Source of the DNA: Chryseobacterium oryctis
GTDB lineage: Bacteria > Bacteroidota > Bacteroidia > Flavobacteriales > Weeksellaceae
Assembly: GCF_025971925.1 (NCBI RefSeq)
Contig: NZ_JAPDHV010000006.1
Span: 124,001 to 188,000, forward strand
Reading direction: 5' to 3'
Length of the DNA stretch: 64,000 bases
Part shown: positions 34,777 through 44,737 of the stretch, piece after piece
How the letters are laid out: each line of letters begins with the position of its first letter
Numbering within the stretch: position 1 is the stretch's first letter
Notes under the pieces: generated by a model
Seen by the model: only the letters and a program-made list of their open reading frames with translations
What the model was told of the DNA's origin: nothing
The model's database searches: none
Translations under genes and position numbers: made by a program

Positions 34777-35871
34777 ATGAAAAAAGTACTATTTATAGAC
34801 CGAGATGGAACTTTGATTATTGAACCTCCAACAGATTTTCAGGTTGATTCTTTGGAAAAATTAGAGTTTTATCCTAAAGTTTTTCAAAATCTTTCAAAAA
34901 TCGCTAAAGAACTGGATTATGAGTTGGTTATAGTAACTAATCAAGATGGTTTAGGAACGAAAAGTTTTCCTTACGAAAATTTCATAAAGCCACACGAAAA
35001 AATGCTCAAAGCCTTCGAAAATGAAGGAATTATTTTTGAGGATATTTTAATTGACCGAAGTTTTGAACACGAAAATTTACCTACCCGAAAACCAGGAGTT
35101 GGATTACTTGGAAAATACATTTACGGAGATTACGATTTAGAAAACTCATTTGTAATAGGAGACAGGGTAACTGATATTCTGTTGGCTAAAAATTTAGGTT
35201 CAAAAGCTATTTTTATTAATTCAGTTCAAAATAAAGAAGCAGAATTTACAACTGAATGTTGGGAAGATATTTATCAATTTTTAAAACAAATTCCAAGAAA
35301 AGCCAAAGTTTCAAGAAAAACCAATGAAACTGATATTGAAATTGAAGTTAATCTTGATGGTAAAGGAAATTCAGAAATATCTACAGGTTTGAATTTCTTC
35401 GACCACATGCTTGAACAAATTTCAAAACACGGAAATTTAGATTTAAAAATTAAAGTGAATGGAGATTTGCAGGTTGACGAACATCACACGATTGAAGATA
35501 CAGGGATAGTTTTGGGAGAAGCAGTTTTAAAAGCACTAGGAAAGAAAAAAGGAATTGAAAGGTATGGTTTTCTACTTCCAATGGATGATTGCCTTTCTCA
35601 AGTTGCTCTGGATTTTGGAGGCCGACCTTGGCTCGTTTGGGATGTTGATTTTAAAAGAGAAAAAATTGGTGACTTGCCTACAGAAATGTTTTTCCATTTT
35701 TTTAAATCTTTTACCGATTCGGCGAAATGTAATCTCAATATAAAATCAGAAGGCGAAAATGAGCACCATAAAATTGAATCTATTTTCAAAGCATTTGCCA
35801 AAGCCATTAAAATGGCAGTAAAACAAACCGATACTAATTTCAATTTGCCTTCTACAAAAGGAAGTTTATAA
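34777..35871 (+). CDS. hisB: Bifunctional histidinol-phosphatase / imidazoleglycerol-phosphate dehydratase
   Basis: Two enzymes in one 364-residue chain, as in enterobacteria. The N-terminal HAD phosphatase (about 1-165) has the nucleophile motif IDRDGTL (7-13), VIVTNQDG (about 51-58) and [19 protein letters not shown] as the late acid motif. The C-terminal dehydratase (about 170-364) has the manganese-binding histidine clusters [24 protein letters not shown] and [18 protein letters not shown]. It removes phosphate from histidinol phosphate and dehydrates imidazoleglycerol phosphate. Gaps to both neighbours are 1-4 bases. Confidence 0.96.
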   Translation: MKKVLFIDRDGTLIIEPPTDFQVDSLEKLEFYPKVFQNLSKIAKELDYELVIVTNQDGLGTKSFPYENFIKPHEKMLKAFENEGIIFEDILIDRSFEHENLPTRKPGVGLLGKYIYGDYDLENSFVIGDRVTDILLAKNLGSKAIFINSVQNKEAEFTTECWEDIYQFLKQIPRKAKVSRKTNETDIEIEVNLDGKGNSEISTGLNFFDHMLEQISKHGNLDLKIKVNGDLQVDEHHTIEDTGIVLGEAVLKALGKKKGIERYGFLLPMDDCLSQVALDFGGRPWLVWDVDFKREKIGDLPTEMFFHFFKSFTDSAKCNLNIKSEGENEHHKIESIFKAFAKAIKMAVKQTDTNFNLPSTKGSL

Positions 35872-35872
35872 A

Positions 35873-36451
35873 ATGATAGCAATTATAAAGTACAACGGAG
35901 GAAATGTAAATTCAGTCCAAAATGCATTAAACAGACTTAATGTAAAATCAATCGTTACAGATGATTTTGAACTTATTCAAAAAGCCGATAAGGTAATTTT
36001 CCCTGGTGTTGGAGAAGCTTCTTCAACAATGAATCTTTTGAAAGAAAAAGGCTTGGACTTGCTTATTCCTTCTTTACAGCAACCCGTTTTGGGAATATGC
36101 TTGGGTATGCAATTGATGTGTAAAGATAATGAAGAAGGAAATACTACAGGATTAGGAATTTTTGATATTAAAGTACGAAAATTTCCAGCAAAAAATATTG
36201 TTCCACACATGGGCTGGAATACTATTTCAAATTATCAATCTTCTTTATTTTGCAATGTTGAAGATAAAAGTGATGTATATTTTGTGCACAGTTATTATTG
36301 CGAATTGTCTGAAAATACTACTTCTGTATGTGACTATATTTTGCCTTTTAGTGCCTCATTACAGAAAGATAATTTCTTTGCAATGCAGTTTCACCCAGAA
36401 AAATCAGGAAAAATTGGAAGTGAATTGCTCAATAATTTTTTAAAACTTTAA
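35873..36451 (+). CDS. hisH: Imidazole glycerol phosphate synthase, glutaminase subunit
   Basis: Class I glutamine amidotransferase that feeds ammonia to HisF. The 192-residue protein has the oxyanion-strand motif FPGVGEA (about 43-49), nucleophile Cys76 in LGICLGMQLM, and the histidine-glutamate pair in MQFHPEKSG near the C-terminus. The length is normal. It starts one base after the hisB stop. HisA lies between it and its partner hisF. Confidence 0.96.
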   Translation: MIAIIKYNGGNVNSVQNALNRLNVKSIVTDDFELIQKADKVIFPGVGEASSTMNLLKEKGLDLLIPSLQQPVLGICLGMQLMCKDNEEGNTTGLGIFDIKVRKFPAKNIVPHMGWNTISNYQSSLFCNVEDKSDVYFVHSYYCELSENTTSVCDYILPFSASLQKDNFFAMQFHPEKSGKIGSELLNNFLKL

Positions 36452-36460
36452 ATATTAAAT

Positions 36461-37189
36461 ATGAAAATTATTCCTGCCATAGATATTATTGACGGAAAAT
36501 GCGTTCGTTTGTCAAAAGGGGATTATGACACAAAGAAAATATATAATGAAAATCCTGTAGAAGTTGCCAAAAAATTTGAAAGTTTCGGAATTAAATTTCT
36601 TCATCTCGTAGATTTAGATGGTGCTAAATCAAAACATATTGTTAACCAAAAAGTATTGGAAAATATTGCTAAAGAAACTTCATTGCAAATAGATTTTGGA
36701 GGTGGTTTAAAAACAAAAAATGATATTGAAATCGCCTTCAATTCCGGAGCTAACCAAATTACCATTGGAAGTATTGCCGTTCAAAACCCAGAATTTTGCT
36801 ATGATATCATAGAGAAATATAGTTCGGATAAAATTATTCTGGGAGCTGATTGTGATAACAGAAAAATAAAAACATCGGGTTGGCTTGAAGAGACTGACAA
36901 AGATTTGATTGACTTCATTCTTGAATATAAAAACAAAAAAATAGAAAATGTTATTTGTACCGATATTTCTAAAGACGGAACGTTGCAAGGTCCTTCAACA
37001 GATTTATACAAAGATATTTTAAGCAAAACCTCAATTAATTTAATAGCCAGCGGAGGGATTTCTAATATTGATGATGTCTACGAAATGCAAAAAATTGGTT
37101 GTTCAGGAACAATTATAGGAAAGGCAATCTATGAAGGTAAAATCAATATGAAAGAACTTCAAGATTTTATTGAAAAGACTCTCATCTAA
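36461..37189 (+). CDS. hisA: ProFAR isomerase
   Basis: (Beta/alpha)8-barrel isomerase converting ProFAR to PRFAR. The 242-residue protein begins [20 protein letters not shown] (1-20), with the catalytic aspartate at position 8 and the HisA KCVRL signature. [31 protein letters not shown] and [19 protein letters not shown] provide the phosphate-binding loops of the two half-barrels. The catalytic second aspartate is in [14 protein letters not shown]. hisF follows after 10 bases. Confidence 0.95.
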   Translation: MKIIPAIDIIDGKCVRLSKGDYDTKKIYNENPVEVAKKFESFGIKFLHLVDLDGAKSKHIVNQKVLENIAKETSLQIDFGGGLKTKNDIEIAFNSGANQITIGSIAVQNPEFCYDIIEKYSSDKIILGADCDNRKIKTSGWLEETDKDLIDFILEYKNKKIENVICTDISKDGTLQGPSTDLYKDILSKTSINLIASGGISNIDDVYEMQKIGCSGTIIGKAIYEGKINMKELQDFIEKTLI

Positions 37190-37199
37190 AACAAACAAA

Positions 37200-37952
37200 A
37201 TGCTTAAAAAAAGAATTATTCCTTGCTTGGATATCAAAGACGGAACAACCGTAAAAGGGGTTAATTTTGAAGATCTTATAAACGCTGGAAACCCTATAAA
37301 ATTGGCCAAGAAATATGAAAAAGACGGAGCCGATGAACTCGTTTTTTTAGATATTACGGCAACGATAGAAAAGAGAAAAACGTTCGTAGAATTGGTAAAA
37401 GATATTGCCAAAGAATTGAGTATTCCTTTCACCGTTGGTGGCGGAATTTCTTCCATCGAAGACGTTAGAAAATTATTGGAAGCTGGAGCCGATAAAATTA
37501 GCATTAATTCTTCTGCGGTTAAAAATCCACAATTAATAAAAGATCTTTCTAATGAATTTGGCAGTCAATGTGTGGTTGTTGCAATTGATACAAAATTGGT
37601 TGACGGAATAGATTGGGTTCACATCAAAGGAGGAAGAGAAATTACCAATTATAAAACAATAGATTGGGCTAAAAAAGCTGAAGAATTGGGAGCTGGAGAA
37701 ATTCTCTTAACCTCAATGGACGGAGATGGAACCAAAAAAGGCTTTGATCTTCGGGTGACAAAACTCGTTTCTGAAAATGTAAATCTTCCTATTATTGCTT
37801 CCGGAGGAGCAGGAAATACCAAAGATTTTGAAGATGTTTTTTCACAAACAAAGGCAACAGGAGCTTTAGCTGCAAGTATTTTCCATTTTGGAGAAATATC
37901 GATTTCTGAATTAAAACAACAACTAAAACAACAAAAAATTTCCATACGATGA
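37200..37952 (+). CDS. hisF: Imidazole glycerol phosphate synthase, cyclase subunit
   Basis: Half-barrel-duplicated cyclase, which with HisH makes imidazoleglycerol phosphate and AICAR. The 250-residue protein begins [20 protein letters not shown], with the catalytic aspartate (about 11). [32 protein letters not shown] and [13 protein letters not shown] (second catalytic aspartate, about 130) follow. The frame is open to 37170, inside hisA, but only the ATG at 37200 gives the family N-terminus. It overlaps hisIE by 4 bases (ATGA). AICAR links the pathway to purine synthesis, which is represented by purC/purF further along. Confidence 0.95.
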   Translation: MLKKRIIPCLDIKDGTTVKGVNFEDLINAGNPIKLAKKYEKDGADELVFLDITATIEKRKTFVELVKDIAKELSIPFTVGGGISSIEDVRKLLEAGADKISINSSAVKNPQLIKDLSNEFGSQCVVVAIDTKLVDGIDWVHIKGGREITNYKTIDWAKKAEELGAGEILLTSMDGDGTKKGFDLRVTKLVSENVNLPIIASGGAGNTKDFEDVFSQTKATGALAASIFHFGEISISELKQQLKQQKISIR

Positions 37953-38536
37953 AACCCAATTTTAATAAATCAAACGGATTAATTCCTGTAATTATTCAGG
38001 ATGAAGCAACTTTACAAGTTTTGATGCTTGGCTATATGAATGAAGAGGCTTTTGAAAAAACTAAAAAAGAGAGTATTGTAACCTTTTACAGCCGTTCAAA
38101 AGAAAGACTTTGGACAAAAGGTGAAGAATCCGGGAGTTTTTTGAAAGTAAAAAGTATTCAGATTGATTGTGATAATGACACCATTTTAGTTAAAGTACAA
38201 CCCAAAAATATTGTATGTCATACAGGCAGTTTTAGTTGTTTTGGAGAAAAGGAAAACAAAGGTTTTCTTTATGAATTAGAGCAAAAAATCTCACAAAGAA
38301 TCAACGATAAAACAGAAAACTCTTACACTTATTCTTTATATCAAAGAGGGATAAATAAAATGGCTCAAAAAGTAGGAGAGGAAGCCGTGGAGCTCGTGAT
38401 TGAAGCAAAAGACAATAATGATGAACTTTTCAAAAATGAATCTGCAGACTTATTGTATCATTTTTTAGTTTTATTGAAAGCCAAAAACTTTTCATTAGAA
38501 GATATTGAACAGGTATTAAAAAATAGGGTTCAATAA
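37949..38536 (+). CDS. hisI: Bifunctional phosphoribosyl-AMP cyclohydrolase / phosphoribosyl-ATP pyrophosphatase
   Basis: HisI-HisE fusion (also called hisIE) for steps two and three. The 195-residue protein has the cyclohydrolase domain first: [20 protein letters not shown] (about 48-67), the metal-binding aspartates in [13 protein letters not shown], and zinc-type cysteines in [14 protein letters not shown]. The pyrophosphatase domain (about 105-195) has the all-alpha MazG-like motif [19 protein letters not shown] and [13 protein letters not shown]. It is the last gene of the operon; a terminator follows directly. Confidence 0.95.
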   Translation: MKPNFNKSNGLIPVIIQDEATLQVLMLGYMNEEAFEKTKKESIVTFYSRSKERLWTKGEESGSFLKVKSIQIDCDNDTILVKVQPKNIVCHTGSFSCFGEKENKGFLYELEQKISQRINDKTENSYTYSLYQRGINKMAQKVGEEAVELVIEAKDNNDELFKNESADLLYHFLVLLKAKNFSLEDIEQVLKNRVQ

Positions 38537-38565
38537 AAAAGCAGTCCCAACAAAGACTGCTTTTT
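38536..38565 (+). terminator. Terminator of the his operon
   Basis: AAAAAGCAGTC (38536-38546) and GACTGCTTTTT (38555-38565) form a perfect 11-base-pair stem and end at the stop codon of the convergent peptidase gene, so it may serve both strands. Confidence 0.9.
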
Positions 38566-38567
38566 AT

Positions 38568-39740
38568 TTATTTTTCAATTAATATTTTTCGAACAATTTT
38601 TTCTGAACCAATAGTAATTATTCCTAAATACGCTCCGTTGGTTACCCCTGAAACACTAATTTTTGATTCATTGTTTTTCTGTAATAAAACTCGCCCTGAA
38701 AGATCCGTTAATTCAAATCTAAAATTTTTAACCTTAGAATCAGGAATATCAATATTCAAAATATCTTTTACAGGATTAGGAAAAATATTGGTAGACTCCA
38801 ACTTTCCGGTTTTTGTTTCATTTACTCCCAAAGTAGAAGTAGCAACGGCAAAATGTTGTATTGCGCCTAAAGAAGCCTTTCCTATATTAAAAATATATAC
38901 GGGATCTGTATTGGCAAAAGTATCATTTACTGTATGAGGATAGCTGCTTCTTATTTTTTCAAAATATCCTGTAATTACTTCTCCTTTAGCTTCAAATGGC
39001 ATATAATCAGTAGATTCTGCAGGATCAATATCCGTCAATAACGGAGAATAAAGCTGTGTACAAGTTACCAGTTCTTGAGTAACTGCGGCCGAAGCAGCAT
39101 TATTACTTGAGTTCCCACCTAAATCCTGATCACAGTAAACTGTATTATTGTTATTACCCATTTTACCACCAACCTGGTCAAGATTGAATACCAACTTTAT
39201 ATCCAAAACTCTATTTGAACCTTGATAAGCTACATTATTAGCATAATGATAACTCCCTTTTAAACCTTGTTCTTCACCAGAAAAATGAATAAATTTAATA
39301 GAATACTCAGTAGGAACATCCTTTAAAATTCTTGCAGCTTCCAAAATAATAGATGTTCCACTGCCATTGTCATTAACTCCGGGACCGACAACACTATCAA
39401 AATGTCCGCAAACAATAACATATTTATTAGGATAAACTGTTCCTGTCTTGGTTATAATTAAATTTTTAGAACTCGTACTTCCAAAAGTGAAAGGATCTTC
39501 TTCTATCTGACTCGCTGAATATCCATAAGAAAGATATTTATTTTTAATCCAATTCAAGGTATTGGCATTGGCAACAGAACCGGTAGTTTTCACCCCTAAA
39601 TTACTAAACTCTTGTAAGTTAGTTGTAATATTAGTCTGTGTCACCATATTAGCTCTATCCTGATAAGCCTGTTTAAAAGTTTGAGCATTTATATTTAAAA
39701 TTATTAAAGAAAACAGCAACGAAATAGTAATTTTTTTCAC
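38568..39740 (-). CDS. Secreted M28 aminopeptidase with type IX sorting domain (copy 1)
   Basis: Zinc aminopeptidase. The 390-residue product starts at a GTG (39740-39738) with a signal peptide (ITISLLFSLIILNINAQ). The M28 domain has GHFD (His113, Asp115), GVNDNGSG (Asp124, bridging zinc ligand), SGEEQG with the catalytic Glu156 and ligand Glu157, NLDQVG (Asp188), and a late histidine in YPHTVNDT. The C-terminal 75 residues form a type IX sorting domain (STNIFPNPVKDILNIDIPDS ... KIVRKILIEK). The adjacent gene (39843) encodes a close paralogue of exactly the same length. The protein is probably displayed on or released from the outer membrane. Confidence 0.93.
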   Translation of the reverse strand: MKKITISLLFSLIILNINAQTFKQAYQDRANMVTQTNITTNLQEFSNLGVKTTGSVANANTLNWIKNKYLSYGYSASQIEEDPFTFGSTSSKNLIITKTGTVYPNKYVIVCGHFDSVVGPGVNDNGSGTSIILEAARILKDVPTEYSIKFIHFSGEEQGLKGSYHYANNVAYQGSNRVLDIKLVFNLDQVGGKMGNNNNTVYCDQDLGGNSSNNAASAAVTQELVTCTQLYSPLLTDIDPAESTDYMPFEAKGEVITGYFEKIRSSYPHTVNDTFANTDPVYIFNIGKASLGAIQHFAVATSTLGVNETKTGKLESTNIFPNPVKDILNIDIPDSKVKNFRFELTDLSGRVLLQKNNESKISVSGVTNGAYLGIITIGSEKIVRKILIEK

Positions 39741-39792
39741 TTTTATTATATTTTTTATCTTTTTATTAATATAACAAATTTAATAATAAAAA

Positions 39793-39816
39793 AATCCTAA
39801 GCAAGTACTTAGGATT
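39793..39816 (-). terminator. Terminator between the two M28 genes
   Basis: AATCCTAAG (39793-39801) and CTTAGGATT (39808-39816) form a perfect 9-base-pair stem. On the minus strand it runs into TTTTT, ending transcription of copy 2. Confidence 0.8.
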
Positions 39817-39842
39817 AATTATCATCAAATAATAATGAAAAT

Positions 39843-41015
39843 TTATTTTTCTATAATTATTTTTTTTGTCACTATATCTTTATCTGTCTTTATTGTACAC
39901 AGATAATTTCCATTTTGAAGATTTGAAACACTTAGTCTTGTTTCGTTTTCAGCTTTTAATAATGTTCTGCCAGCCATATCAATAAGTTCCACAGAAAACT
40001 GCTTTACATTATCTGGCAAATCAATATTTAAGAAATCTTTTGTTGGGTTCGGGTAAACATTTGCAGACTCTAAAGAAATTGCTTGTGTTTCATTTACTTT
40101 TAAAATAGTAGTCGAAGCAACCGCAAAATGCTGGAGAGCTCCTACAGCAGCTTTACCAACGTTAAAAACATAAGTCGGATCAACATTAGCAAAAGTATCA
40201 TTTACCGTATGTTCTACATTGCTTGGTGTATTTTCATAAAATCCGGTAATAATTTCGCCATTTTCTTCAAAAGGCATATAATCTGATGAGTATGCATTAG
40301 ACATCACTGTTTGAAGTGGAGAATACAAAGCAGTACAAGTCGCCAATTGTTGTGTAATTGCTAATGAAGCAGCATTATTACTTGATAGACCGCCTTGATC
40401 ACTTTCACATTTTATTTTATCATTTGTATTTCCTAATCTTCCTCCAACTTGGTCCAAGTTGAAAACAAGTTTAACATTCATTACACGAGTCCCGTTTTGA
40501 AAAACCACATTGTTTGCGTAATGATCACTACCATACAAACCTTGTTCTTCCCCTGAAAAATGAATAAATTTGATGGAGTATTCTGTTGGCACATCTTTTA
40601 AAATTCTTGCAGCTTCCAAAATGATAGATGTTCCGCTTCCGTTATCATTTACTCCTGGTCCTACAATCGTATCAAAGTGACCACAAATTATAACATATGT
40701 ATTAGGATATACAGTTCCTGTCTTCGTTACAATTAAATTTTTAGAACTTGTGCTTCCAAAAGTAAAAGGATCTTCCTGAATCTGACTTATAGCATATCCC
40801 ATTGCTGTATATTTATCTTTAAGCCAGTTAAAAGCAGTTGTATTTTGTGTTGTTCCTGTTTTTTTTATTCCCATATTACCAAACTCCTGTAAATAAGTAG
40901 TAATATTTGGCTGTGAAACTTGGTTGGCTCTATTTTGATAAGCTTGAATAAAAGATTGTGCCTGTAGACCAAAACTTGTTAATGAAAAGAGTAGAAGTGT
41001 AGTAATTTTTTTCAC
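39843..41015 (-). CDS. Secreted M28 aminopeptidase with type IX sorting domain (copy 2)
   Basis: Paralogue of the gene at 38568. Taking the GTG at 41015 as start gives 390 residues, the same as copy 1, with the matching signal peptide (KKITTLLLFSLTSFGLQAQ). An ATG 13 codons upstream (41054) is in frame but would put extra residues before the signal peptide and is less likely. All zinc and catalytic motifs are present (GHFDT, GVNDNGSG, SGEEQG, NLDQVG). A run of over 40 residues around the active site is almost identical to copy 1, while the early propeptide and the sorting domain differ more. This indicates tandem duplication followed by divergence. Confidence 0.92.
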   Translation of the reverse strand: MKKITTLLLFSLTSFGLQAQSFIQAYQNRANQVSQPNITTYLQEFGNMGIKKTGTTQNTTAFNWLKDKYTAMGYAISQIQEDPFTFGSTSSKNLIVTKTGTVYPNTYVIICGHFDTIVGPGVNDNGSGTSIILEAARILKDVPTEYSIKFIHFSGEEQGLYGSDHYANNVVFQNGTRVMNVKLVFNLDQVGGRLGNTNDKIKCESDQGGLSSNNAASLAITQQLATCTALYSPLQTVMSNAYSSDYMPFEENGEIITGFYENTPSNVEHTVNDTFANVDPTYVFNVGKAAVGALQHFAVASTTILKVNETQAISLESANVYPNPTKDFLNIDLPDNVKQFSVELIDMAGRTLLKAENETRLSVSNLQNGNYLCTIKTDKDIVTKKIIIEK

Positions 41016-41072
41016 TTTGAAGGGGAATTTTAAATATTCAGTAAATTTTAGCAAATGTAAATAATAAAAAAA

Positions 41073-41093
41073 TCCCGAGCAAAAAACTCGGGA
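41073..41093 (-). terminator. Terminator after rplT
   Basis: TCCCGAG (41073-41079) and CTCGGGA (41087-41093); on the minus strand the stem is followed by seven T residues. Confidence 0.85.
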
Positions 41094-41118
41094 CTATATT
41101 GATAACAAAAATTCTACA

Positions 41119-41463
41119 TTATTTTACTTGATCTACAACAGCTTTGAAAGCTTCAGGGTGATTCATTGCTAAATCTGCTAAAACTTTTCTGTTAAGCTCA
41201 ATGTTGTTCTTTTTAAGAGCTCCCATAAATTGAGAGTAAGACATTCCGTGCTCTCTAGTTCCTGCGTTGATACGCGTGATCCAAAGTGCTCTGAAATTTC
41301 TTTTCTTCTCTTTTCTACCACGGTAAGCATATTGCATTGCTTTTTCTACCGCGTTTTTAGCTACAGTCCAAACATTCTTTCTTCTTCCGAAAAAACCTTT
41401 AGCTTGCTTAAAAATTTTCTTTCTGCGAGCTCTTGAAGCTACGGCATTTACTGATCTTGGCAT
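41119..41463 (-). CDS. rplT: 50S ribosomal protein L20
   Basis: A 114-residue 23S rRNA-binding protein needed for early large-subunit assembly. It begins [20 protein letters not shown] (1-20), contains the signature [20 protein letters not shown] (about 37-56) and [20 protein letters not shown] (about 69-88), and ends with the usual helical domain. It follows rpmI by about 120 bases in the order thrS-infC-rpmI-rplT, the common bacterial arrangement. Confidence 0.97.
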   Translation of the reverse strand: MPRSVNAVASRARRKKIFKQAKGFFGRRKNVWTVAKNAVEKAMQYAYRGRKEKKRNFRALWITRINAGTREHGMSYSQFMGALKKNNIELNRKVLADLAMNHPEAFKAVVDQVK

Positions 41464-41584
41464 AATTTAAATTGTTTTTTTGAAATGTGCGGCAAACTGT
41501 TTCATTACACTTAGGTGCACCATTTCAGGGTTAAAATTTTGAATTGTTTTGAATTCTTATAAACCGAATATAGATTTATAAAAA

Positions 41585-41782
41585 CTACTTAATTGCTAAT
41601 TGACGTTGAACACTTTTCTCGTCCACTTTAGCTACGTAAGAAGTAGTAGTAAGATTTCTCTTCTGCTTAGTTTCTTTCTTAGTTAAGATGTGGCTTTTGT
41701 AAGCATTTTTTCTTTTGATCTTACCAGTTCCAGTAAGAGCAAAACGCTTTTTAGCACCTGATTTCGTTTTTAATTTTGGCAT
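41585..41782 (-). CDS. rpmI: 50S ribosomal protein L35
   Basis: A 65-residue basic protein, [20 protein letters not shown], typical of L35, with [20 protein letters not shown] in the middle and a short C-terminal helix. It lies between infC and rplT. A hairpin 137 bases upstream (41919-41942) separates it from infC and could be a partial terminator or an L20-responsive attenuator. Confidence 0.96.
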   Translation of the reverse strand: MPKLKTKSGAKKRFALTGTGKIKRKNAYKSHILTKKETKQKRNLTTTSYVAKVDEKSVQRQLAIK

Positions 41783-41918
41783 TGTTTTGCTTTTTTATGT
41801 TTTGTTATCAATATAAGCATGCAAAGATAGGAAAAATATAAATATATTTTTCACTTCATTAGACAATTATTTATCTAAAATTCTATCTTTTGATATTCTC
41901 ATGTAATATGAAAAACAA

Positions 41919-41942
41919 AAACCTCAAAAAATTTTGAGGTTT
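41919..41942 (-). terminator. Hairpin between infC and rpmI
   Basis: AAACCTCAAAA (41919-41929) and TTTTGAGGTTT (41932-41942) are perfectly complementary; minus-strand transcripts then meet TTGTTTTT. It could end the thrS-infC transcript or act as an attenuator before rpmI-rplT. Confidence 0.7.
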
Positions 41943-41975
41943 ATATTATAGTTGACGAAAAAACGTCAAATTTAC

Positions 41976-42536
41976 TTATTTAGCTGGTTTTTTAGGACTC
42001 ATCATCATGATCATTCTCTTACCTTCAAGTTTAGGCAATTGGTCTACTTTTCCTACATGCTCTAGTTCCTGAGCTAGTTTTAAAAGAAGAATTTCTCCCT
42101 GATCTTTAAAGATAATTGAACGTCCTTTAAAAAATACGTAGGTTTTTAGTTTTGAACCTTCTTCTAAGAATTTCTCGGCATGTTTTTTCTTAAATTCATA
42201 GTCGTGTTCATCAGTCTGAGGTCCGAAACGGATTTCTTTCACAACTACTTTTACTTGTTTTGCCTTAAGTTCCTTCTGTTTTTTCTTTTGCTCGTATAAA
42301 AACTTTTTATAGTCTAATACTCTTGCAATGAATGGTTCGGCCTTATCGGAAATCACTACTAAATCCAATTCTTGTTCTGTAGCAATTTGTCTTGCTTTAT
42401 CAATTGGATAAACTCCCGGCTCTACGTTGTCTCCCACCAAACGAAGCTCTCTCACACGAATTTTATCGTTGATCAAGTGAGCGTCCTCTTGTGCAGGACG
42501 TCTTTGTGGGCCCCTGTTGTTAAATCTTTGTGCTAT
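41976..42536 (-). CDS. infC: Translation initiation factor IF-3, probable ATA start
   Basis: Binds the 30S subunit and checks start-codon pairing. The family N-domain begins [20 protein letters not shown], and the C-domain contains [20 protein letters not shown] and ends in [10 protein letters not shown]. The nearest conventional start is a TTG (42476) directly before INDKI, which would remove the basic N-terminal tail found in Bacteroidetes IF-3. The frame continues upstream as [20 protein letters not shown], preceded by ATA (42536-42534). A stop precedes that, with no ATG, GTG or TTG between. An ATA start gives 186 residues, the normal length. Rare start codons are known for infC (AUU in E. 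coli), where IF-3 limits its own synthesis. Confidence 0.85.
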   Translation of the reverse strand: MAQRFNNRGPQRRPAQEDAHLINDKIRVRELRLVGDNVEPGVYPIDKARQIATEQELDLVVISDKAEPFIARVLDYKKFLYEQKKKQKELKAKQVKVVVKEIRFGPQTDEHDYEFKKKHAEKFLEEGSKLKTYVFFKGRSIIFKDQGEILLLKLAQELEHVGKVDQLPKLEGKRMIMMMSPKKPAK

Positions 42537-42584
42537 TGTCTTAAATTTTATTGGTTAACTTTCTTATTTACAGCTCAATTTTAA

Positions 42585-44504
42585 TTATATCGCTGCTTCA
42601 TTTTTAAAATAATTGACGAAATCTTCTATGCTCATCACTCCAAGATCTCCTTCTCCACGTCTTCTTACAGAAATTGTGCCATCATTTTGCTCATTTTCAC
42701 CGACTACCAACATGAATGGAATCTTATTTAATTCTGCATCACGAATCTTTTTACCCGTCTTCTCATTTCTATCATCAATCTGACCGCTAATATCGTGATT
42801 TTCTAAAAATTGTGAAACTTTTTTTGCATAATCTACATATTTTTCACTGATTGGAAGAATGATAAACTGATCAGGGCTTAACCAAAGAGGGAAGTCACCT
42901 GCAGTATTTTCAAGTAGAATTGCAATAAAACGCTCCATAGAACCAAATGGTGCTCTGTGAATCATTACAGGTCTATGTTTTTCATTATCATTTCCTATGT
43001 AGTGAAGATCAAACCTTTCTGGTAAGTTATAATCAACCTGAATAGTTCCAAGTTGCCATTTTCTACCTAGGGCATCCTTCACCATGAAATCAAGTTTTGG
43101 ACCATAGAATGCTGCCTCACCATATTCAACAACAGTTTTCAAATTTTTGTTTTTTGCTGCTGTGATAATTGCGTTCTCTGCTTTTTCCCAGTTCTCATCA
43201 GAACCGATATATTTATCTCTGTTTTCAGGATCTCTTAATGAAACCTGAGTTACAAAATCTTCAAAACCTAAAGATCTGAAAACGTACAATACCAAATCAA
43301 TCACCGCTTCAAACTCTCCCAACAACTGATCCGGAGTACAGAAAAGATGGGCATCATCCTGAGTAAATCCACGAACTCTTGTTAATCCGTGAAGTTCTCC
43401 ACTTTGTTCATATCTATAAACTGTTCCGAATTCTGCATATCTTTTCGGTAAATCTCTATAACTCCATTGTGAAGTTTTATAAATTTCACAGTGATGAGGA
43501 CAGTTCATTGGTTTCAGCATAAATTCTTCTCCCTCATTAGGAGTTTTAATAGGCTGAAAGCTGTCTGCTCCATATTTATCCCAGTGACCTGAAGTTACAT
43601 ATAATTCTTTAGCTCCAATATGAGGAGACATTACAAATTCATATCCTCCTTTTTTCTGAGCAGCAGAAAGGAAATTCTCTAATTTTCTTCTTAGAGCTGT
43701 ACCTTTTGGCAACCATAGGGGTAAACCTGCACCTACTTTTTCAGAAAAAGCAAAAATACCTAACTCTTTACCTAATTTTCTATGGTCTCTTCTTTTTGCT
43801 TCTTCTAATCTTTCAAGATATTCTGTTAATTCTTTTTGCTTAGGGAAAGAAATACCATATACTCTTGTTAATTGAGGATTTTTCTCATTTCCTCTCCAAT
43901 AAGCACCAGCTGCATTCAAAACTTTAAAAGCTTTTACAATACCTGTATTGGGGATATGACCTCCACGACATAAATCTGTAAAATTATCATGAGTTACAAA
44001 AGTAATTTCTCCATCATTAAGGTTAGAAATAAGCTCTATCTTATATGGATTATCTGCATATACTTTTAATGCTTCTTCTTTAGAGACAGGATATAATGAG
44101 AAAGTTGAGCCTTTTTTAGCATTTTCCAATACTTTTTTCTCTATTTTCTCGAAATCTTTTTCAGATAAACTTTCGTCACCGAAATCTACATCATAATAGA
44201 ATCCGCTTTCAATTGCAGGACCTATCGTCAACTTAGCATTAGGATAAAACTCAAGGATAGCCTGTGCCAAAAGGTGGGCAGAAGAATGCCAGAATGCTTT
44301 CTTTCCAAGATCATCATTCCAAGTCAATAATTGTACTGTAGAATCCGTGGTGATAGGCGTGGTCGTCTCTACTTGTTTGTCATTAACAACTGCGGAAATG
44401 GTATTTCTAGCCAATCCCTCGCTTATAGATTTTGCCACATCTAGCGGAGTAACTCCTGCTTCGAATTCTTTGACACTATTGTCTGGAAGTGTAATTTTTA
44501 TCAT
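42585..44504 (-). CDS. thrS: Threonyl-tRNA synthetase
   Basis: Charges tRNA-Thr. The 639-residue class II synthetase has all expected domains: TGS (about 1-63), editing domain with [11 protein letters not shown] (about 74-84), and the catalytic core with motif 2-like [20 protein letters not shown] and zinc ligands ([15 protein letters not shown] contains Cys, with His later). The C-terminal anticodon-binding domain is about 535-639 ([17 protein letters not shown]). It is the first gene of the thrS-infC-rpmI-rplT cluster. No T-box-like structure is seen in its short leader. Confidence 0.97.
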   Translation of the reverse strand: MIKITLPDNSVKEFEAGVTPLDVAKSISEGLARNTISAVVNDKQVETTTPITTDSTVQLLTWNDDLGKKAFWHSSAHLLAQAILEFYPNAKLTIGPAIESGFYYDVDFGDESLSEKDFEKIEKKVLENAKKGSTFSLYPVSKEEALKVYADNPYKIELISNLNDGEITFVTHDNFTDLCRGGHIPNTGIVKAFKVLNAAGAYWRGNEKNPQLTRVYGISFPKQKELTEYLERLEEAKRRDHRKLGKELGIFAFSEKVGAGLPLWLPKGTALRRKLENFLSAAQKKGGYEFVMSPHIGAKELYVTSGHWDKYGADSFQPIKTPNEGEEFMLKPMNCPHHCEIYKTSQWSYRDLPKRYAEFGTVYRYEQSGELHGLTRVRGFTQDDAHLFCTPDQLLGEFEAVIDLVLYVFRSLGFEDFVTQVSLRDPENRDKYIGSDENWEKAENAIITAAKNKNLKTVVEYGEAAFYGPKLDFMVKDALGRKWQLGTIQVDYNLPERFDLHYIGNDNEKHRPVMIHRAPFGSMERFIAILLENTAGDFPLWLSPDQFIILPISEKYVDYAKKVSQFLENHDISGQIDDRNEKTGKKIRDAELNKIPFMLVVGENEQNDGTISVRRRGEGDLGVMSIEDFVNYFKNEAAI

Positions 44505-44529
44505 TTTTTACTAAGAAATTTTTAAGTTG

Positions 44530-44537
44530 CAAAAATA
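44530..44537 (-). promoter_or_regulatory. -7 element for thrS
   Basis: TATTTTTG on the minus strand (44537-44530) matches TAnnTTTG 25 bases before the thrS ATG; no clear -33 element. Confidence 0.45.
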
Positions 44538-44737
44538 GGCATTTTTTGAATAATATACTATATTTTAGAGTATATTTGACCTGAGATTTAATACTAAACA
44601 AACCGGCTCAATTGTTTTTTTAACTATTTCACCAAATCTTTTTCATAAATCAGATCAGATTCTTATTCTATACTCCAAAAAAAATTCCACCTCATCAAGA
44701 GACAGAATCTTTTTTTTCGAATTTTTATACTTAAAAC

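Noticed and set aside
40566..40640. Recent recombination between the two M28 genes
   Set aside because: The nucleotide similarity is high only over the active-site codons, which protein conservation can explain.
44505..44737. Possible T-box or threonine leader upstream of thrS
   Set aside because: No T-box sequence, no Thr-rich short peptide and no terminator were seen; only an A/T-rich inverted repeat near 44566-44584.
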